Shown: one piece after another, positions 10,069 to 20,794 of the stretch
How the letters are laid out: each line of letters starts with the position of its first letter
Numbering within the stretch: position 1 is the stretch's first letter
Origin: Chromera velia
Lineage: Eukaryota; Sar; Chromeraceae
Length of the DNA: 28,637 nucleotides
Reading direction: 5' to 3'
NCBI GenBank assembly: GCA_018398765.1
Contig: JAHBMJ010001593.1
Coordinates: 1 to 28,637, forward strand
Program-made: the position numbers and the translations under genes
The notes under the pieces: generated by a model
Databases searched by the model: none
What the model was told of the DNA's origin: nothing
The model's input: only the letters and a program-made list of their open reading frames with translations

Positions 10069-11338
10069 TATAGGTTATATAATTGTAGCTAGAGTTGCAG
10101 ATAGATTCTGTTTTTTTTAATGAATCATGCAATCAATCTGCCCTTAAAACCATATATAGTAGTGAAGTTAACAATTGAACTTAAGTTGAAAGTAGACTAG
10201 CACCTAGATAATATGACTAAATTTATACATTAAACACTTAACAACAGTTGCATACGCAACACTTTAAATGGGTATTAAAACACTAAACAAATCTTCGGAT
10301 TATCTTCTATCACATCACAAATCAAAACAATATGCAGTTCAACTTACAGCAATTGTTTAACCCCTAGGTTAAATTTAACCCTCCAATTAACAGACTCGGA
10401 AAAACAAAGTTTTCATAAATGTTTGCTAAAAATTTTAATTGTTATTGTTTTTTTCAATATTAATTACCTAGAATATTATAGTCATTGTTACCCTTAACAA
10501 ACATGCCAGCAAACATGAGTTACATGACATCTAGCATGGCATTTACATTAATCTCCTATGTGGTGTTCCATAATTTATAGTGGTATTGACAGTAATGCAG
10601 ACAGACTTGTTGTGTTGAATGTGCTCGATCGAAATCGAACTTGAATGATTCAGGCCTAGATTCAGGCCCTCGTCACAACATGCAATCGTTCAGATGGAAG
10701 GGGGATCCATCAGTTGCGAAAAAAGAGTAATTAAGGCTTGAGGAGTCGATTACCCAATTTGACTGTGTCTAAAATTTTTGTTGAGATCCATGTGTGTGAT
10801 GATAAAGTCACGCAATTTGTCTGGCTACACGTTGCAACATTGATTGTCTTTTTTGTTTGATCGACCGACCGACCAAGTGCTGTCAGACAGACAGCCAAAT
10901 CGACTAATCATACAGCAATGCGATTGCACGGCAGCAGAAGAGAAGCGCATGTGCCACCTCTGAGTGCAACGTGTGCCTGTTCTTCTCTTCTGCTCTGTTC
11001 TTTTCTGTCCCACTGAAAGACATCCCCCCTTTCTCCCTTCCCTTTTCGATCTGTCCCCCCCTCCCTTTGTGCCTTTAAGTCCAACCCTTAATTGTGAATT
11101 CCACCCCATCCCTTCCTTCCCATGCCCCCCAACAAGGAGAAAAAATTCCCTCCAACGGCTTTCTACCATCAAACCTCTTTCTTGTGTTCCTCCTCTCCCC
11201 CCCCTTTTTGTCTTCCCGTCTGGATCCTTTGACTTTTTCTTCCTTCAAGTGTCTTATTTCCCTCCTCGAGTCAGACAGTCAGTCAGAGAGATAAATAGAA
11301 AAACGAATAAATAAAAGCCTTCCCCCAATCAATCCCCC
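10069..11338. other. AT-rich intergenic region, no gene seen
   Basis: From about 10070 to 10680 the sequence is markedly AT-rich, with TTAATT and TTTAAA motifs and stops in every frame. After about 10850 it returns to a mixed composition with CCCTCC/CTTC-rich tracts (10990-11230). The last part is probably the 3' UTR and downstream flank of the minus-strand calpain gene. No RNA gene, terminal repeat or coding domain could be recognised. Confidence 0.5.
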
Positions 11339-14300
11339 CTACCCCCCCTTGCCCACAACCAATGAGTCCAACTTGATCACTTCCACAGGGTTGTCAGAGA
11401 TCACGTGCAACTCCCAGGAGCCCACCGCGGCCTCCCGCAAAGACGAACTCACGCAGACCATCACCGGACCGAGGTGCGGCTGGATCGTCAAGAGAGTCAT
11501 CGTTACCACTTTCTGCACAATCAAACAGCGAAGAGAAACAAACCCACAGAAAAACAACGATGATGGGATGATCACCCAGAGTTCACAAAAACGCGAAAAG
11601 AGAAGCTGACGAATACCTGTCAAACAAAGAAAACGTTTTTGTTGGAGCGCCCAAAACGCATTCTCAACATCAACAGATTGTTCAGAATTCCGTGTCAGGT
11701 TCCCATCCACAAAATGAAGCACAAAAGTACGCATACAGGAAGAGAGACGAACAGAAAGGAGACATGCTGACCTACCCTCTGCGTGAAAATCAACTTCCCT
11801 TCAACGGGCGAAAGACTCACCGTCAAATTCAACAAAATTTTCCCATATCCAGTCGTCATCTTTCAAACAGAAAAACCACCCACCCTCTCCGTATACAAAA
11901 CTGCCGGAACATATAAAAAATAAATATGAAAGAATGCAGGATAAAAGTCCACTCACCCTTTCTGTATAGAGGTTGGCTGCGGCAGTTGACGTCGTCCTGC
12001 CGTCATCGCTCAATCCCCCTTCCAAGTCGGACTTGTGGAACGCTCTCAGCTCCTTTGCGCTTCTCACAGACCGCACCTTGTCCATCACCGCTGTACGGGA
12101 GAGGCCTTGCCAAGAAGGCGCACTGGGCCTGCCCCCCGCCTCCCTCTGCCCGTCCCTTGAGGGGACGTCATTGGAGGGAAATCTGTACGTGATCACTGAA
12201 GGGGTCGCATCGACAGGAAGAAGTTCCTTCACCACCAGGCGGAGAGAGACCTGCAGGCCGAAGGGCAGAAAGACCGTCATGAAGAAAACGTGTCTTTATT
12301 CGCAACAGAGAATCAGACAGACAAGCAGATGGATCGACATACAAAATCAAATGGTTTCTCAAAAGTCAGACAGACAGAAGCAAAAACAGGCATTCACAAC
12401 ACCTCACACAAGTGTCACTGCTTTCGTATCCACGACTCACAGACCGACGGAAAAACAGCATACACACAGACACAGACAGACATTTAGGCGGCAAAGAGAC
12501 AGACCTGCGTTGTTGTCGACGCGAGCAGCACAGCCCTTCCATCAAAGCTCTGGGAGGGCGGCTGGCCGCTCACGTGTTTCTTCACCACGTGCCGCATCGG
12601 CGAAGGGGGCGGGCACGCGTGAGGGTACGGCATGGGTTCCAGCACAGGGGCCTGTGTGCACGACGAGTGAACGCACATCTGGAAGTCTCCCACCTCCCCC
12701 ACCCGGAAAGTTGACGCCACAAGGACGTAAGGTCCGGGCTGCATTTCATTTCAAGAGTGTATGGTTGCATGTGGGTAGGTCTATGGTTTCAGATAAGTGT
12801 GTGTACACATGTATGCACGCTCGCAACACGAATGCACGTACCGGTGTCATGTGTTGGCTTCTGCGTGCAGTCAAGACAGAAAAAACAACCAGGCCACAAA
12901 GATGCACCAGCGAATACCCACTCCAGTGAGCCGGGTAGCGATGAAAAAGATGTGCGAAGACAAAAAAGCGAAGGAAGATGGGGAGACAGAGACAGAGAGA
13001 ACAAAGATTATGCTGAAAAACATGCAGTGAAAGCTCTGCCACACAGAGAGACAGAGAGAGAGATGAGGCGACGCTTTTAGCGGTTGCGGGTACGACAAAG
13101 GTCGAAGGGCCGTGTTGACCATAAACAGGAAGGGAGAGAGTGCTCGGCAAACACATGGAGGAAAACACAAGAAAGAAAAGAAATCGACAAACAAGGAAGC
13201 AAGCAAACAAACCAACAAACAGCCGGAAGGAATTCTCCCGTGCCCTCCCCAACGGACCTCCAGAGTCTGCCGGAGAGTACAGCACCCCGCTCTGTAGGGA
13301 CCCGAGGAGAGGGCCTTCCCTGTCCTCAAAGTTCTCGGAGTGGCAAACGAGCCCTTGAATACTCTCACGTTCACCGAGTGCTCCTGCAATCCAACATCCG
13401 TCCGTCCATCCGTGTTTATGATCGACTTCTCAATATTCATGCATGCGCTCACAGCATCGAAAAGGCTCACATCCATCAACGCTGCAGCAAAATCCGGAAA
13501 AAGAACTGGAAACACGACGCAAGCGGTGCAACCAAACAAGAAGCCCGTCTACGCTTTTGTTTGTTGTCTACAGGAACGACAGGGTCTTCGAAGGAGTCTG
13601 GGCCGAAGAATAAAAGTCATTACAGAGGTGCACGTGAAATGTTTGATGATATCTGAGCATGAACGTAGGAAGGATTCTCCCCGGACCCCCCTCGAATGAT
13701 CCGACTGACCAGAGGGCACTCGAGGAAAATGAGGACGTCTGCCCTCTCAGGCAGCACCAGTCTGAAGTGCGGGTTCTTGAAATACTCCCACAGATCGTTC
13801 GAGCACCCCCCCGCTGTGGAGTCCTCCCACTTTCCCATGAGATACCGTGACTGTTTCGCCCATGCAGACGGGACTGCAGGGGGCAGCTCTCTCAGCACGG
13901 TGTGCAGATGAGAGAAGACCTTCAACGTGAAAGAGAATTCATCCTGCAAGAAGAGGGAAGGGAAGGGAAGAAAAGGATACAAAACAGAATCACATAACAT
14001 GCACCATTGCGCCAACAGATAAAAGGAGAAGAGGGAAGAAAAGGATACAAAACAGAATCACACAACATGCACCATTGCGCCAACAGACAAAAAGCCAAGT
14101 GATATCTCTGTCGCTGATGGCAGAAAAGGCGTAAAAAGTCAAAAAGGAAAGTTGGATTGAGATGCTTGTTAGAATACAGCTCTTCTATCCGACAATAAAT
14201 CGATGCATCGATTCCGTCAGGAATTTTCTCTTCCCTCCACCCCATCGGGTCCTTCCGCCAAGTCACTCACATCCCTTTAGACAGATTGCAAAGTTCGTGT

Positions 14301-17300
14301 CCATTGTCTTATGTCTCAACGAGAAGACAAGCCAACAGAGTGGGTCAAGCAACAACTCCTCTGCGTAGAAAAGAGACAAACACACAATGGATCCAGAGAG
14401 CACACGGCAGGCATCCCTTTTCGTAACCTTCCCCCCCCCCCGTTCGATCTGCCCCCCTACCTTCTGGCTGTACTGTGAGACGACGAGCACAAAGTCCAAA
14501 GTCTTCAGCGCTTCCTCCCCTTCTCCCAGTGCCTTCAACTTCACCAGCGTGCACTCTCCATTCGAATAGACGCCCTGCTTCGCCGGAGGGGGGGGACACG
14601 AGACACGCTCAGACCCCTCGTGGATGTGCACTGCCAAGTACTTGAGGGCAAGGTCCCTCTTCCTCTCCCTCACATGCCTAGAGAGAAGAATCCACAAGTC
14701 TACAGGGTTCTTCATGAATTCCTTTATTTGAGGGTCGTTCATGTTCACTGGGGGCAGGGGGGCAGCAACGGATTGGCTCTTGAAGGGGGTCTTGGGGGTC
14801 TGTGCTGCTCTGGGTGTGGTGTTGCGGGAAGGCGGGCTGATTCGAAGATGGAACTGCGGGTTGAATGCTACCAGGTGACTGTCGTCAGCCAGGCAGGAGG
14901 CCTCGATAAATGCACTCCTCTCCCATCTGCACGCATACACACACATAATGTAAGGGAACGCAAAAATACACGAAGAACAGACGACAGAATACCCGCGCGC
15001 CTCTCCGATTGTAAAGACTATCAGAAAAACTCTGTTTTTCAGGGCCAGCAAAGAAGAAGAAGAAGAGGGAGACCTTCACTTGACACGAATCAAGCAGGCC
15101 GACGAGTGGCGTTTCAATTTGGCTCTCCGTCTGAAATCGTTTCCCTTTGCAACGCTCTGCTTCTCTCCGCTTCTGTCTGCCCGTACGTCTGCCTGTGCCC
15201 TCACTTCCCCCTCTCTCCCTCCTGCCCACCAACCAACCGACCAACCGTGAGTGTGCCTCTGCCTCGAAAGGAAAGCAGGTGGAATTCCAACAGATGTACA
15301 GGTGAGAGAACCATCTGATCACGTCCAGCCAGTCAATCCAGAAACAGCCGTTGTCTGTCTGGGACTGCAACCAAGTCAAAGAGACACACAAAGACGAAAA
15401 GGAGAGAGTGAATTCGGATCTGAATGGGAAGGCGCCACCAGAGTCAAAGAGTCATGCAGTCAGTGAGTCAGTCAGCAAGTCATCCCGAGCGCGCAAGGGC
15501 ACAAAGAAGACAGAAAATGAGGGAGTGAGAGGGGAGAACAAGGCCTTGCTTCAGTAGGACACGAATAAGCTGTGTGTAAGGGAGGGAGGAAGATTCGAGC
15601 CGCACGGACTCCTGTGGCGAAAAGGACCACTGCATCCTATCACCACCATCTAATCCCTACCACTAGAAGGTAAAATCATCCGTTTGACAGCGCGTTGACC
15701 GACCGAAAGCTTCTCTCCCTAAACACATCACCTGTCTGCACGTGAGGATACAACAACTAGCTAAACAAACAAACAGACAGACATACACTGCCCACCTGCA
15801 TCTCCGGATCGTAGTCGAGTGCCTTCCTCATCTCCTTCGTCCACCTTGGACTGTTCGGAGCCCACTCGCCCTTCCACCTCATCACGCCCCAGGGGTTCTT
15901 CACAAACAGGAGACGGTTGCCGTAGGCCTCGCTGCACCTGATGATGCTGTAGGCGTGGCGGGCGACGATGCCTGCAGGGAGGGACACGTGTCAGTCAATT
16001 CTTTCGTTCACCCATGCATCCACTGATTTATTCATTCATTCATTCATTCATTCACCTGTCTAGATAATGAAGTGAATTAAACTCAGTGGCCTCGTCTGCA
16101 AACGGGTGGGGGAAACGATCCGACCATGCCGGACCGGTCACAAGTGCAGGGAAACGTTCGGACTCAAAATGAGAAAACTGACAAAGATGGCACGTGAACA
16201 AACCAAGACAGAAGAACGATCACAAGAAGAACAGAAAGAAAGGGGCGAAGAAAATAATTGACTGAAAGAAAGAAAATGGTTGTCCACCCACCGTCCCACC
16301 CAGGTACCTGATGAAATCGAGACACCTTCAGGAAATTCCAGACCGCTCGGTGCTGCGTCTTCGATTTCCGAAGTTCCTAAGCACGCCACGCAGCGCCCGT
16401 CTCTCCAGCCGTTGAACAATTCCTTCCATGCGTCGGCCCACTTGGGCAACTGTTGGGTCGGAATGTCCGAGGGGGAGATCGCGGACCTGCATGCATGAAA
16501 GAGGGAAGGGAGGATAGATCGATCAGCCAGTCAGCCAGTCAGGAAAAAGTGAGGAGGTCATTACTACTTTCTTCTCGCTGTTGAAAAGTTTCTGCAAATA
16601 TTTTCATCAACAACCTGCGTGCGCATGTGGTCACCATCCTGCTGCTGCTGCTGCTGCAAGAGAGAGAGAGAGAGAGAGAGCAAACACTTGATCGATCAAG
16701 CCTGCATGCATGGACTATCAAGCGGCTTGCATGACGATACATGTGGGATGGATTGTCCATGCGGCAACATCGAGTTCGACATGAGGGTCCTAACCTTCAA
16801 TTCTGACGACAAAAGATGGATAAAGAAAGCCGTGGAATCGCTCCCCTTTCTCTAAAACAATATTCAGGACAAATGAGTTGACGGTTTCCCCTACCCACCA
16901 ACCAACCTTGGAGTCGGTTGTGTCCTCCCCTGTCCGAGAGCGTGCTGCCGGGCCTCCAGGAGTTCCGACTTGAAAGGAATCGTCTCGGGGATCCACCCAG
17001 TCAAATGGTACAGATCTGCTCCTGGATTGGAGCCCTGCAGGCAGGCAAACCCGGGGAAGGAAGGGAAAGGAAGACAGGCAAGGGAGGGAGGGCTGCACAG
17101 AGAGACGACAGGGGACGAAACGCAGGCTGGTAGGCCCTGTGGGGGGCTCCTTTTGCTTTGTTTCTTTCTTTCTTTCTTTCCTTCTTTCTTTCTTTCTTTC
17201 TTTCTTTCATTCATTCATTCATTCATTCTTTCTTTCATTCATTCATTCTTTCTTTCTTTTTCTGTCTTTCTTTTTTTCTTTCTTTCTTTCTTTCTTTCAT

Positions 17301-19929
17301 TCATTCATTCTTTCTTTCTTTCTTTCTTTTTCTTTCTTTCTTTTTTTCTTTCTTTTTTTTTTTCTTTTTTCTTTCTTCTTTCTTTCTTTCTTTCTTTCGT
17401 TCTTTCTTTCTCTTCGGTTCTTCTCCAGACACAGATACAGACAATACCCACTCACTCCCATATGAAAGAAGCGAATCAAATTCTTTGCGCACGTAGAGAG
17501 ACCCCCTGACGCTATACTACCGTCAAAAAGTACTCATTCATCAATCGGCAATCAATCAACCAACCCACGCAACCCCCCACCTGCATAAAGTAGCTCCCCC
17601 CCATCAGTTTGACGAAGGCCTTCTCGAGGAAGGTCACCCACATCTCCCGCTTGTTCCCTGAGTGTGCCGCCAGAATGCGACCGTCTTTTCTGCAGGCAGG
17701 AAGGAAGGAAACGCGTTGATCAAATGAGGAGAACGAAATGACGGTTTGACCGCTGCCCGACCACATGAGGTCCTAAAAGAAAACAGGATTGTTTTGTCTG
17801 TTGAATGCTTTACCATTCGCTAAAATGTCTCTCTCAACATTTCCCCGAGAGTTGGCACACAAGATCAACCCCAGTGCCTCTCCGTCTGTCTGCCTGCACG
17901 GAACGTATTGATTTCCCACGACGTTCCTCTTCCACCCATGCACCCACGTAAACATAGAAACAGAAAACCAAGTGAGTGAAGAAACGAACAAGTAAACAAA
18001 CAGCCATTCACCCACCTGCAGGGAACATAATCGTCCACCATCACCTTCCTGGGCACTCCATTGAAGAACAGTCTACAGGCGTACATCCCGTTCTGGTTGA
18101 CTACGGGCATAATGCGGTTCCTGTCCTTCACGTGATGGGACTGGGGGTACATGATACCTGAGAGAACCGGAAGTTTTGTCTGCAGAGGGCAGGGGAGAGG
18201 GAGGAACAGGTACAGGAAAGATTTTCTTTCTAGCCTTGGGAAGCTGAGCGGCTGAAAAAGAGAAACGGGCGACGGACGGCGAGCAAGAAATGAAACGAGA
18301 GAACGAGGCGAGATGTGACGACGGGATTGAAAGACAAAACCGGGAGAGATGTCTCGTGACATGTGAATGCAAAAGCGGGAGCAGAGAGTCAAAAGGAAAT
18401 GTGGTACCGCGCTGTATGCACGCTTTTCTCCTTCCTTCCTTCCTTCCGTCCGTCTTTCCTTCCTTCCTTCCGTCCGTCTTTCCTTCCTTCCTTCCTTCCT
18501 TCCTTCGGTCCGTCTTTCCTTCCTTCCTTCCTTCCTTCCCTCCCCACCCCCCCAACCGTTCCCTATCTGTCTTTTCCCCTCTAGTTTTTGTTCTCCTTCC
18601 CCCACAATCGACGTTCTTTTCGAAATCGAGCTCTGGATCCAGCCTTGCTGCTCTGCCGTTCTGCCTCGTCTGACTGACTTTATTTTCGAACTCGCAGAGC
18701 ACAGCCAATGAGGATAGGAAGGAACAATCCCCCACGAACCCCTGTCTGATCGATTGACTGGAGGGGAGGTCGAGGATCACCATCGGGTCAGAATTCACCT
18801 CGTGAAACCGTTTCCACCTGTGAAACTTCTGGTTCTGCTTCACACTCAAGGCAACGAAACCGTCCGGATCCGTCCATCGTCGCGTCTCCCTGCTGCTGGC
18901 AGGAGGACGCAAATTCTCCTCAATGGGAGACAGATGGGGGTTCGCACGGATATCCGCGGGTGCGTGGGGGCCGCTGCTGGCAGTAGCAGTCGATGAAGGG
19001 GGAAGGCCTCCACTTTCAATGGCTGCTTTTAGTTGTGTGAGCTTCTCCTCCATCTCCGTAATCACACGGGGTGGCAGAGGGCGGCCACACCAGAAGTTTT
19101 CCTTCACGTCCTCATCCCCCTCATTCCACGGCAACATCACATACCGACCCACCACAGAGGATTCCAAGAGAATCTCTGAAATAGTCTGGCTACGTCGGAG
19201 ATGAGAGGGCAGAATCGCGTTCTGCCCCTTCAGAAGGTCGTTCCTGTTGGTGGCAGGCGACATGTTATAAGCAAGTGCAAGGGACAAAGCCTCTTCAAAG
19301 TCGTACCCTGCATGTTTGAGGGCATACAGTGCCTCTGGCTGGGTACAATGGGCGAGTTGAGTGAGTTTGACCGCCATTGCTTGTAACTCCTTCTCGGGCG
19401 GTTTCGGTCTCGGTGCTACTGCTGTGGAAGGAAGGGCCGAGCTACTGGAGGGACCTTGTCCCGGCTTCACCGGGGACAGGTACATGTGAGGGTCTGCCGC
19501 ATTCGCCCCCACCTTCTCCACAGTCAATGAGTTGAAGACGTCTACCCTCCCTGCAGCTTTCATTGGCGAAAGTTCTTTGTTGAACGGAGGACCCGCCTCG
19601 GCATCCCGGGAGCCGGGGGCTGGGCGGACGTCTGCGGAACGCACGGAGCTCCCGGAAGGACTTCCATTGGCTCCAGAGGGCACCGCTAGGTTCTGTGCGG
19701 AAGGGTCGCTGCCCTGCCTGCTGGCTCTCCCACCCACCCCGTCCTGCAAGCCCTGGGTTGGAATCCTGGGCCCTAGGCCGGGGCCCCCAGTTGGTCGGGG
19801 TTGCACTGCAGAGGTCTTCACATCCACGTACTTCTCTGCCACTCTGGATTCGGGACCGTTGGAAGACGACTGCTTGGGTGGTTGGCCTTTCTTCTTGCTT
19901 TCGTCCTGCGCTGAGCAACACTGGCCCAT
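11339..19929 (-). CDS. Calpain-7-like cysteine protease with acylation-type N-terminus and UBA-like segment (14 exons)
   Basis: Exons: 19929-18679, 18179-18016, 17689-17581, 17034-16907, 16486-16308, 15971-15796, 15364-15246, 14926-14461, 13943-13710, 13383-13258, 12738-12505, 12250-11957, 11859-11776, 11512-11339. All junctions keep phase; total 1245 aa, stop TAG. The start MGQCCS offers Gly2 for myristoylation and Cys4/Cys5 for palmitoylation. Residues 10-175 are disordered. Residues about 179-222 resemble a UBA domain. The catalytic domain has Cys402 in QGFVGDCSFL, His616 in GIVARHAYS and Asn636 in VKNPWG, the calpain triad. Its segments (NGVPRKVMVDDYVPC, MWVTFLEKAFVKLMGG, LYHLTGWIPE) follow CAPN7 closely. 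Two calpain C2-like (domain III) modules follow at about 785-875 and 876-1062, then an extra domain at 1063-1245. It probably acts as a membrane-associated limited protease (inference). Exons 1-11 are secure; exons 12-14 less so. The donor of exon 5 (GTACCT) is atypical. Confidence 0.92.
13969..14094. repeat. 68-bp intronic tandem duplication
   Basis: Within calpain intron 8 the unit starting AGAAAAGGATACAAAACAGA at 13969 is repeated at 14037 with only a few substitutions, through GCACCATTGCGCCAACAGA. The second copy ends where AAAAAGCCAAG begins. The high identity implies a recent duplication. Confidence 0.9.
17157..17412. repeat. (CTTT)n/(CATT)n microsatellite in calpain intron 3
   Basis: About 255 bp of CTTT units interrupted by CATT blocks (near 17206-17244 and 17298-17310) and T runs. 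It is pyrimidine-rich on the plus strand, so purine-rich in the calpain pre-mRNA. The open frames over it are repeat artefacts. Confidence 0.95.
18428..18541. repeat. (CCTT)n array with CCGTCCGT interruptions in calpain intron 1
   Basis: CCTT repeats are punctuated three times by CCGTCCGTCTTT-like units (the third reads CGGTCCGTCTTT), giving a higher-order period of about 28-40 bp. It lies between the exon carrying the catalytic cysteine and exon 2. Confidence 0.92.
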
Positions 19930-20794
19930 ACGGAGGGTTAGGGGGATAGTACAGTCAAGACTTATGCTGGGTGAGGTGAGGAGAGAGAGCGCTGGACGGA
20001 TGCTTCGTCTGGCTTTTGCTTGCACTCCGTAGCAATCACAGAAGACAGAGAAGAACCCTCGATTGATGTCCATTCAGGCCAGTCATCACTCTCGTCCTGT
20101 GAGACTGTGCACTGTGCAGACTGGGAAGGCGGTCACGGGGTTGCATGCACGAATGTCTGGGGAGGCAGGTACAGCGTGCTGCTGTCTGGAAGTGTCTGGA
20201 AGCTCATGCAGTGGCTGCTTCGATCAAGATCTGTGTGTACGCGTATCTGTATCCCTAGGGCCGCTGGCTAGAGTATTCTTGCTATTTCTTGGTTTCACCA
20301 GAATTGTTCGAGAGAAACCGGAATTTGATCGGAATTTGTTGCAATGATTGACAAGAAAAATGTAAAAAAATGCTTGAAATTGCGAAATTTAACTTCTTTT
20401 TGCCAAACTGCTCCTTCACGATGACGCAAGGCGGCGGCGTGAACTCCGTGCGAGCGTCTCAACAAAAGTATCGTCAGCATTCGTCAGCCATGCAGTCAGA
20501 CTGAGTGTACGTTCGTGGAGACACGCTCAGAGAGAGACAGGCAATCCTCAGCACGGCATTCACACTCTATTGAACCTACCGAGACCTTGCAGAGAAGAGA
20601 AGTTGTGCAGTCTGACGACTGTCCTCCTTAGTTGACTTCGATCCGCAAATCCACTTCCATTGGTTCACTACAGAAGGAGAGAGACCAACCAGTTGGAGAC
20701 GGGCCCTTAACAGCAACACGTTCGTAAGAGCCCTGCAAGGTCTGAATAGACCGTAGCGGCGACCTTAGAGACAATAAAGAGACACATTGGCGCA
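19930..20794. promoter_or_regulatory. Divergent intergenic region between calpain and CBM20-fusion genes
   Basis: These 865 bp separate two start codons facing away from each other and should contain both 5' UTRs and promoters. An in-frame ATG for the calpain exists further upstream (20073), but its predicted extension is unlike calpains and would bury the MGQCCS acylation site. No TATA box or known element stands out. The stretch near 20310-20400 is relatively AT-rich. Confidence 0.4.

Noticed and set aside
11973-12929. 318-codon plus-strand frame
   Set aside because: It lies antisense to calpain exons 11-12 and introns. Its composition is that of a shadow frame and no domain is visible.
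14620-15318. 232-codon plus-strand frame
   Set aside because: It is antisense to calpain exons 7 and 8, where the minus-strand reading matches the calpain family.
17139-17509. Several Phe/Ser- or Lys/Glu-rich frames in calpain intron 3
   Set aside because: They are products of the CTTT/CATT microsatellite between two confirmed calpain exons.
19930-20073. Upstream in-frame ATG at 20073 extending the calpain by 48 residues
   Set aside because: The extension has no calpain-like features and would internalise the MGQCCS signal. The ATG at 19929 explains the N-terminus better.
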